DNA of 64,000 nucleotides from Klenkia sesuvii (GTDB lineage Bacteria; Actinomycetota; Actinomycetes; Mycobacteriales; Geodermatophilaceae). Of this stretch, positions 32,819-42,400 are shown in pieces. Each line of letters opens with the position of its first letter. The stretch's first letter is position 1. The translations under genes were made by a program, and so were the position numbers. The notes under the pieces are model-generated. The model was not told the origin of the DNA and searched no databases. It worked only from the letters and a program-made list of their open reading frames with translations. The stretch spans positions 186,001 to 250,000 of the forward strand of contig NZ_JBAPLU010000001.1 in assembly GCF_037083825.1 (NCBI RefSeq), given 5' to 3'.

Positions 32819-32845
32819 CCGCCGTCCCGGTCGGGCGTGCACGGT

Positions 32846-35800
32846 TCAGCGGCCGGCGGGCACCTGGCGCAGCCGGCCCAGCAGGTCGGGCACGGGACGC
32901 AGCCGCAGCGCGGACCGGGCCGACTCCGCCTCCCTGGGCGGGAGCAGGCGGGGCCCGCGACCGGGCACCAGCCGCGCCGGCCCCGGACCCGGGACGACCG
33001 GCAGCTCGCTGAGGCCGCCCTCGGGTCCGCCCCGCTCCCCGACCACCACGGCGCCGGCCAGCCGGTCGTCCGGGACGCCGAGCGCGGCCACCGCCTGCTC
33101 GACGGCCTGGGTCACGGCCACCGGGACACCCCACCAGAACGCGCCGCCGGGGACGTCGGACAGCACCAGCACCGCGCCACCGCTGCGCCCCGGCTCCACC
33201 CAGCGCACCAGCAGGTCCACCGCTGCCCCACCCGGGGCCACGACGGTGACCACCGTGGCCGTGGTCCGCCCGATGCCGTCGGGCCACAGGTCGACGTCCA
33301 CCGCGGGCCCGACCGCGCCGACCGGGAACGCCGCAGCCGGCGGCGGTGAGTAGGGCAACGGCGGCCGGGACGGGGTCGTGGGGCGCCCGGACGACGGCGG
33401 TGCCGCAGGAGCGGGGGATACCCCAGGAGCCGGCGGGGACTGCGCGGCCGGGGGCCGCGGGGGCTCGGCCCGGCCGCGGCAGGTGCAGGGCGTGCCGGGC
33501 GGGCAGTCGCAGGTCTCCTCCGGCCACCACCCGGTCGCGTTCGCGATGGTGCGCACCCAGCGCAGGAACTCCTCGTCCTGGGCCATGGCCACCGCCGTGC
33601 CGGCGGCCGCCGACCCGACGCCGACCAGCGCGGCGGACACCGTGGCCAGGGCAGGGGGCAGCCCGGTGCGCAGGCGGGCTGGCTCGGGGCCGTCCTCCAG
33701 CAGACCCAGCCGTCGGGCCTCCTCGACGACGGCCCGCACACGCTCGGCCCGCTCGGGCCGGGGCGTGTCCGCCAGCTGCTCGGTGGTGCGGGCGAGCACG
33801 GCGACGTCCTGCGCCTGCGTGGCCGGGCCGGGGTGCGCGGTCAGCCTCCCGAGCGCGGACTCGACCCCGGCCACCAGGGCGGCGGCGCGGTCGAGCACGA
33901 GGCGGAGCGCGGCCGGCTGGACCGACCGCGCGGCGCGGCCGTCCACCCGGTCGCGCACAGCGGCGAGCTCGGCGCGCGCCGCGAGCGCCTCCGCCCGGGC
34001 CCGCGCCCGGGCGGTGTCCACGTCGGCCCGGCCGGCGGCGAGGTCGATGCCCGCCCACCGCGCCCGGCGCGCATCGACGGCCTTGGCGCGCAGCCCCTCG
34101 TTGACGAAGGCGGACCGGCCGGCGGCGACGTCCCCGACGGTCGCGACGAGCGCGGCCGCCGGAGCGGTCATGGCGCCCGCCGCACCGGCCGCCACCGCGA
34201 GCGCGGGGCCGGTGAGGGCCTGCCAGGCGGCCGGGGAGAGGAGCTCGTGCGGGGGGAGCGAGGTGCTGGCGAGCGCCACCGCACCGGTCGCGACCACCAC
34301 CGACGGGATCAGCATCCGCCGGGCGGCGGTCAGCACGTGCGGTCGCCCGGTCGACGCCGGAGCGGTGACCGCGGCGGGCTCGTCCACCTCGGCCGACGGC
34401 GGGGGCGGCTCCGGTGCCGGTGCGGGGGGCGGGCGACGGACGCCCAGCAGCCGCTCGCGCACACCGGCCGCGACGATGTCGGCCAGCAGCCGCTCGCGCG
34501 CCCGGTTCCCGGCCTGCTGCGCGGCGAGCTCGGCGCGGGCGGCCTCGTGGTCGGCCGCCCGCTCGGCCCGCGCCGCGTCGAGCTGGTCGGTCGCGGCTTG
34601 CGACCAGCGGCTGCTGGGGCGCTTGCCCTGCTCCTTCGCGACGGCGGCGGAGCGCTCCGCGAGCGCGACGGACACCGCCAGCGCGACCGGTCCCAGGGCC
34701 AGCCCGACCGCGGGGGCGATCCCCATCGTGCTGATCCCCAGCGCCGTGGCCGCCAGGGAGGGCACCAGGGATCCCGCCAGGCCCTTGGCCACCGCCCAGC
34801 CGGCCGAGGGCACCGCGGTGGGCAGCTCGTCGAGGGCGGCCAGCCGCAGCTGGACGTCCTCGTCCAGCACGGCGCGGCGGTGCGGCCACCCCAGGGCGTC
34901 GGGGTCGCTGCCCCGCACGGGCGCGCTGTCCAGCCCCATCCCGGCGGCCAGCTCCCGCGCCCGGGCCGTGGCCGCGGTCCGGGCGCGGCCCCGGGTGGAC
35001 TCCACCGCCTGCAGCGCCGCCCGCAGCTCGGTCACCCGGGCCCGGTCGGCCGGGCTCAAGGTGCGGGCGTCGACCGGTTCCGACCGCGGCCCGGGGACGA
35101 GCTGGTCGGTGGTCGGCCCGGGTTCTGTGGCCGGGTCGGTGGGCGGCTGCGCGGCGTCGGCGTCGGTGCGGGCGTCGGCGTCGGTGCGGGCGGATCGACC
35201 CGACCCGCCCGCGGCCACCTCGGCCAGCAGCGCGTCCAGGCGGGCGGCGCGGCGGGCGGCCGCGCGGGACTCGGCGTCCAGGCGACGCCCGGCCTCGTCG
35301 TGGGCGGCGGCGTCGGCGGCGTGCTCGGCGGCGGCCCGGGCCGCGCGACGGGCCTCGTCCACGGCGGTCCGCTGCGCCTCGAGAGCCGCCTTGTGCTGGC
35401 TCTGCCGGTGCTCGACCACCGCGGTGAGCCCGGCCCCGGCGACGGCCGCCGCCAGGGGCGTCACCGTGGCCAGCGTGACCCCGACCAGGCCGAGGGCCGC
35501 GGTCAGCCCGAAGCCGACGGCCCCGAACGTGGCCGCGGTGACCGCTCCGGTGGCGGCCTTGGTCACCCAGGCGCGCAGGCCGGGGGTGGACGGCGTCCGA
35601 GCACCGGACTGCCCGGCGTCGGTGGTCGGGTCCGCGGCGGTCCCGTCCACCGTGGTCCGGTCCTCCGTGGTCCGGTCCGCCCGGTGCAGGTCGGCACGGT
35701 CCTGCTCCGTCCGGGCCGAGGCCGACGCACGGCCGGGCCCGGCACCGGGCGCGAGGGTCTCCAGCCGCTGCTGGAGGGCGCCCAGCAGCCCCGTCCCGGG

Positions 35801-36447
35801 GGTCGCCGAGGCCGACGGCTGCCCGGTGAGCTCGGCGAGGGCCGCCGTGGCGGCCTCGGCAGCGCGGGCGGCGGACACGTCGGAGCCGGTGCGGCGCAGC
35901 GCCTCCTCGACGGCCCGGTCGTGCACCGCTGCGGCGTCGGGCGGCAGGCCACGCCGGACCTCGTCGGCGGCCCGGAGCAGCTCGGTGAGCCGGGCGAGCC
36001 GGCGGTCGGCGACGACGGCGGCCACCTGCCCGGCCACGCCGGCCACCGCGGAGACCACCGCGGCCGTCATGCGGCTGCCGTCCCCGGTGAAGGCCCCGAC
36101 GGTGAACGCGGCCGCACCCGAGGTGACGGCGCCCAGGGCGCCGCCGAGCACCACCTTGGCCGCTGCCGACCCCGCCGACGGCAATCCGCTGGGCAGCAGC
36201 GCCGGGTTCGCGACCAGCCCGAGGACGGCGACGGCGCGCCGTGCCCGGGCCGGCAGCTCGGCCGCGAGCGCGTCGAAGTCCGGCGACCCGCCGTCCCGTG
36301 AGCCGTCGGCGGCGTACCCGCCCTCGTCCAGCCCGAGCAGGGGCAGCAGCTCGGCCGCGATGTCGGCGGCTCGCCGCCGCGTGCGCGGATCGGCCGACGT
36401 GGCCTGCTCGGCCAGGCGCACGAGGTCGTCGGCGCGGGCCGCGACCT
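32846..36447 (-). other. C-terminal hydrophobic/coiled-coil repeat domain of the giant frame
   Basis: About 1200 residues. Four units each consist of a hydrophobic helix pair followed by an Ala/Arg/Glu-rich coiled-coil: near 2600 (KVVLGGALGAVTSGAAAFTV), 2805 (AVTAATFGAVGFGLTAALGL), 3060 (GSLVPSLAATALGISTMGIA) and 3225 (PSVVVATGAVALASTSLPP). Near 3490 is a Cys cluster (ETCDCPPGTPCTCRG). Then follow a Pro-rich linker and a final beta-rich domain with VRWVEPGRSGGAVLVLSD. Codon use is like a normal gene, so it is clearly coding. It could be an independent gene or the membrane module of the toxin. Confidence 0.6.
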
Positions 36448-39400
36448 CTAGTGCTCGACCACGCCCCGGTCCGGCCAGCTGCCCGTCGCGCGCTGACGCT
36501 TGATCACCGCCCGGACCACCGCGGGCATCTGCGGGTCGTCCGCCCCCACCGAGGGCCACCTCGTCGGATCCCGGGGATCGAGCACCACCCGTCTCGAGCG
36601 GTCCACCGCGTCCGGGCCCCAGCGGTACTCGACCGCCTCCGGGCTCTCCGCCACCTTCTCGTACTCCAGGCGCACCGCCATGAGGGGTCTCCGTCAGGGG
36701 TCGGGCAGCGTCGGGTTCTCCTTCGAGCAGTGGGCCATCCACCGCACCGGCCCGGCGCTCGGGGTTCTGCGCCGGGGTCAGCTCCCCTGACCGGCCAGCT
36801 GCTCCCAGGCCTGCTCCAGGCTCTCGCGCGCCAGGTGCACCGGCCGGACCCGACCGCCGCGCACCATGATCACCGGGGCGCCCCGCCGCGGGGTCGGCCG
36901 CGTCACCAGCCAGGCGTCCCGGAACGGGTGCGCCTCCCACGTCCCCTCGGTCGCCTGGTCGTCGCTGCCCGTCCAGGCCAGCGTCGCCGCGACCGCCTGC
37001 TCCGGGGTGCCCGGCACTGCCGACCCGGGCTCCGTCCCCGGCTGCGTCGTCCCCTGCGCCTCGTCCTGCGGCAAGGTCCACTCCCTCCCAGGCGGCACCG
37101 GGCCGCCGAACCATCGCTTCGCCCCGCCAGATGCCGTGCGGGTAGGCCGGCGGCCACCCGGTCGCCGTCCCGTCCTGGCCGTCGACCCACAGCAGTCCGC
37201 GGCTCGTCACGACCGCGTTGAACCAGTGACCGCCGGCGTGCCCGCGGGGCAGTCCGGGCACGTGCCAGTCGACGCCGACGACGGCGACGGTGCCCGCCGG
37301 GGCACCGCGCAGCCGGCTCTCCAGGTCGGCCCAGACGTCGGCGGTGAACGCGCTCGTGTCGTCGACGACCGGCGAGCCGTCGGTGGGCGGCACCGGGGCG
37401 GGCGCGACCGCCTGCGCCGTCGGTGCCCCACCGGTCCAGGCCCACATCTCGGCGTACTCGCCCCGCTGCGGGTCGCCCCAGGCCGGGCGCACGGCCAGCC
37501 CCTGGACGGCGTCGGCGACGCGGCGGGCGCACTCGCCGCAGTTGTTGGCCCACTGCTCGGCCTCCGCCGTCCCCAGCGGGTGGTCACCCAGGTGCGGGTT
37601 GACCGCGCCGACCCAGCCGGCGACGTCGCCCCCGGCCACCCGGTGGGCCTGCCGCAGGGCCTCGGCCTCCGTGGTCCCCGGGTCGGTGTAGCGGGTCGGG
37701 TCCACAGCCGGGCGCGGCACGCCGGTCTCGTCCTGGCCCGGCTCCCAGGTGGGGGTGGTCGGCAGCTCCGTGGCGACGGGCGCGCCGTCCGGACCGGCCT
37801 CGACCTGGACGTAGGGCACCGTGCCGGTGCGCAGGCCGTCGGCCAGGGTGCGGGCGAGCTCGGCCTGCGCCGGGTCGGCGGCGAGGGCCTCGGCCACCTG
37901 GCGGAGCGCGGCGTCGACGTCGAGCGGCCCGGCCGGACCGACGACGGCCAGCCGGGGTCCGACCCGGACGACGTCGTGCCCGGCGACGGTGGCCACCGGC
38001 TCGGGGGCCGCGCCCAGCGCCTCCGCGACCGAGGAGGTCAACCCGACGTGCGCTGCTGGGCGATCTCCGACACCTCGGTCGCCGGCACCGTCGCGTTGAA
38101 CACCCCCCGGTCCACCTCCGTCAGCCCCAGGTCCCGGGCCGTCCTGCTGCTGCCCAGGTGCCGCAGCACCAGCTGGTCGCCCTCCTGCGCCATCACCTGG
38201 AACGCTTCCCCCCGCCACCGACAGGTCGTCCGCAGCGTCGTCCGCACGGCGTCCGCCCTCGGCACCTCCAGACCCCACCCGCCCGTCGCTCGTGGGGCGA
38301 AGCCCTCCGCCGGTTCCGAGGACAGCAGCAGCACCGTCCGCCCCCCGGGCCTGACCGTCCCTCGATAGGTCAGCCCGCGGTGCTCCCAGTACGTCCCGTC
38401 CGGCAGCTGCTGTGCGGTCATCCTCGGTCTCCAGGTGAGAGAGGGACGGGGTGGGGTCCTCGACGGCCTGGACCGGCTGGTCCGCGACCGTCAGCCCGTC
38501 CGGCGCACCTGCTCGAGGCCGTCCACCTCCGCCTCGGGCACCACCGTCTCCCACCCGAACTTGTCCACCCTGGTCAGGCCCAGCTGCTCGGCCCGGCTCT
38601 CGTCCCTGCCCGTCCAGCTCAGCTGCAGCCGCCCCGGGGGATCGCTGCGTCCCACCACCCAGAACACCTCGCCCTGCCACCGGCACCGGGTCGTCAGCTC
38701 GACCAGGGTCGCCTCGGCGGCCGGCACCGTCCGGCGCCACCCCCGCACCCGTCCCGGGGTGAACTCCGGGTCCTCCTGGGTCTCGGCGAACACCAGCAAG
38801 GTCGTCTGGTCGCCCGTGTCCGACCCGCGGTACGTCCTCCCCCGCCACTCCACGTAGGTCCCGTCCGGCAGGTCGGTCATCGCTCGCGTTCTCCTCGGTC
38901 GTCGGGCTCTCCACCCGGGTTGCGCGCAGGTCGGTCCAGCTCTGCGTGTCCGCGTCGTACACGCCGATGCGTCGCTCGTGGCCCTGTCGGTCGATGGCCC
39001 ACAGCTCGGCGCCGTCCGGCAGTGCGACCGCGTCCTGGAGGTCACCCTCCGGCACCCGGTGGTCGACGCTGCGGGTGAAGCCGTTGCCCGTGAAGGGCGG
39101 TCCCGACGTGTTGGTGCCACCCATCGTCGGCCCGTACGGCGTGCTCACGCGGGCGGTCCGCGGGAGGGGGAACCGCAGTGCGGCGACCTCGGAGGTCCCG
39201 GGCGGGAACCGCGTTCCGGCGTAGTCCAGCCGGAGCCCCTCCACGATCTGGTCGACCGTCCGCAGGGTGGCGACGTCCTGCAGCCGGGCCGTGAAGCTCT
39301 GCGCGTGGGTGGCGCGGAAGACGAACGTGCCGTCGGCGCCCCGCAGCTGGGTGCCGGCCAGGTAGGACTGCGCGAACTCCATGGGCAGCACCCGCTGCAC

Positions 39401-42400
39401 GAGGGTCCCCGGAGGGAACCCGACCGACTCCCGGACGGCGGTCATGACGGCGCGCTGCTCGTCGGTGAGATCGGCGGCGGCCAGGGTCTGGCGCACGGCG
39501 TCGAACTGCTCCACGGTCACGCCGGGCGGGAGGTGCTCGGCCACGGAGTCGTGGAAGGACGGTGGCAGCGTGAGTGAGTCCAACCCGAACACGGCGTCGG
39601 GGTCGGGGTCGGCGGGTCCCTCGGGGCCGGCGGGGCCCTCCGTGTCGACGGGCCCCGCGACGTCGCCCGGGCTCAGCTCTGGATCCGCCCCCGGTCCGGC
39701 CACGTCGTCCTGGGTCAGGCGGCCCTGCGCACCTGCTCCATCCCGGTCACCTCCGACTCGGGCACCTCGACCTCCCAGGCCATCTTGTCCACCCTGGTCA
39801 GCCCGATCTCCCCCGCCCGCCTCGGGTCCCCGTCCCACCCGAGCAGCAACCGGGCCGGCTGCCTGCTCCGTGACAGCACCCAGAACGTCTCCCCGCGCCA
39901 CCGGCAGCGCGACGCCAGCGCGAACCCCGTCGCCTCCGTCATGGGCACCGTCCGCTCCCACCCCCGCACCATGCCCGGGATGAACTCCGGGTCCTCCTGG
40001 CTGTCGGCGAACACCACGTACTGGCTCGGCCCGCTCACCGAGCCCCGGTACGTCCGGCCCCGCCACTCCACGTAGGTCCCGTCCGGCAGGTCGGTCATCG
40101 CTCGCGTCCCCTCGGGTGGCCGGATCGGTGCTGGGTCCCTCGGTGTCGCCGAGGGTCAGCTCTGGATCCGCCCCCGGTCCGGCCAGGCGCCCTCCCGACC
40201 GGCCCGGAGCACCACCCGGCCGATCACCTTCTGGGTCAGTGCGGGACTGATCCCCTGCGGCATCGGGGCCCGGGACGGGTCGTCCCTCGGGATCGACACC
40301 AGGTGCGCCGTCGGGTCCTCGGCTCCCCCGAACCGGTAGACCACCTCCGTCGCGGTCTCCGACTCCTTCTCGAACGCCAGGAAGATCGCCATGCTCGCCT
40401 TCGTCGAGGGTGCCGGTCCCGGTCAGGTGGCGATCGACGCCCGTTCCGGCCAGGTCCCCGTCGTCCCTCGCCGGTGGCGGAGCCAGCCGGCCACCCACGG
40501 CGCCCGGTCCGTCGTGCCCGTCGTCTCGCCGGTCGCCAGGACGATCGTCAACCGCTCGTCCATCGCCTGCGGGCTCGGTCCGTACCGGTACGTCACCTCC
40601 CGGTCGGTCAGCTGGTCCCGCTCGACGAACGTCGCCGTCGCCATCGGTCAAGCCCTCCGTCATCGAGCCGTCCCCGGGTGCCGTGGACGGGAAGTACCCC
40701 TTGCTCCTGGACGGGGACATCACCCGGCTCAGGCGATGATCTGCCCCTTCGGGATCCACTCCCCGGTTCGCTGCTGCTCCCGCCGGAGCCAACTCGCCAC
40801 CCGCCGGTCGTCGAGGTCGGTCGACTCCACCGGTTCCCCCGTGTCCCGGTCGAGCATCACCGACCTCGGCTGGTCCTCCCACGTCGGTCCGTACCGGTAG
40901 CTCACCGTCGACGCGTCCTGCGCCGTCCGGGTCATGCGGATCCGAAGCGCCATCACGGACCTCCCATGCGTCGTAGGTCTCCCCCCGCGGGGCTGTGCGT
41001 TGGCTGTCCCAGTCGTGGTCACGCTGGGTCAGCTCGTGCGCGGTGTCGTAGTCCATCGGCGGGGTGCCCCGCATCAGGGTGAGTTCACGCAGTTCGTGCC
41101 GTAGCAGCACGACGTCGGCAGGCGTGTGCGTTCCCGCTCGCAGCCGGATCCACGCCTCGGCCATGTCCGGGTCCTCTGCGAACCGCTGTACGGAGACGCC
41201 CTCGCCGTACCGGTCGGGGAGTTCATGGACGTCCTCCATGACGTGCGCCTTGATGGCCGCGATGTCTGCGGGGGTGAAGGTTCCCGCCGGGTTCCCGCGT
41301 CCGCGGTCCTCGCCTGCGACGTTGGCCGCGATCGCAGCGACATCGGCCGGATCCGAGCGGAACGCGTCGTACGCGTTCTCCGCCCACGTCCACGCTGCGA
41401 CCGGGTCCACAGGCCGGTTGCTCCCGCCCGTCGGGAACCCGTTCGGCGACCTGGTCACGTCGCCGTTCGGAGCGGCGTCCCTGGTCAGGCCGTCTGGCCG
41501 ATCAGGACCGTCCCCCTCGTCACCACGGGGGCGTCCTGCGGGTGGATCTCCAGCCCGATCAGCGGTCCCTCGGGTGTCTCCCGCCGGTGGAAGTCCACCA
41601 TGGTGACCCGCACCGAGGTGGTCGTCCCCGCCACGGTCAACCCGTCCCCGTTGCGGATCTCCCCCTGCGTCAGCAGGCCGGTCAGCACCGGTCCCCGCCC
41701 CGGGATCGCGAACCTGTCCTGCACCAGGTAGTGCGCCCTCATCGGCATTCCTCCCGGGGTCGAGGGCGTCCTCCACCACCGCAGGGCCGACAGGCGGCTG
41801 GCCGGTCGAGCCGACGGTGGGCTGCGACGTGGACGGGTCCGCCGTGGTGGACCCGGGTGAGGTGTCGGTCGCCGGGACGGGGGCGTCGACCGCCGTGTCG
41901 ACGTGCAGGCCGGCGCGGCTGGCCGCGCGCTCCCGAAGGAAGGTCTCGACCTGCTCGCGGGAGAGCTGCTGCTCCGGGGCCAAGCCCTTGTTCAGCTTCT
42001 GCGTCAGGTCGTCGACGACCGCGTCCCGGTGCTCGACGGCCTGGCGCAGCGGGTCCGACGCCGGGTCCGCGGCGCTCGTGGTGCTCGGCTGCCCTCCCGT
42101 CGACGGCGACGTGGACTGCTGCTCCGCCGGCGACGTGGACGGGTCGGTCGACCCGCCGTCCCGCGACGACTGCGCCGTCGACTGCTGGGAGGACTGCGCG
42201 GTCGGGGACGACGAGGAGGTCGCACCCTGCTGACCCGACGGGGTCGAGCTCTGCGGCGCCTGCGGCGACGACGCCTGCGGGGACGACGGGGTCGATCCCT
42301 GCTGTCCGGGAGACGTCCCTTGCGTCGTGGACGACGAGGTGGACGACGAGGTGGACGACGAGCTTGCGGACGACGGAGGAGCAGACGACGACTGAGCGGA

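Noticed and set aside
30969..34889. A 1306-codon minus-strand open frame in another phase
   Set aside because: It is antisense to the tandem paralogs and then a shadow of the C-terminal toxin frame. Composition is Arg/Gly/Pro-rich with no conserved segments.
33378..36503. A 1041-codon plus-strand open frame opposite the toxin C terminus
   Set aside because: The translation is Ser/Ala/Arg-rich (mirror of Ala/Arg/Glu codons) with no recognisable domain; the minus-strand frame has proper helices and membrane segments.
40645..40728. A separate small toxin between two immunity-like genes
   Set aside because: The toxin frame encodes only about 28 residues here with no predicted fold, so it is at most a stub of a lost domain.
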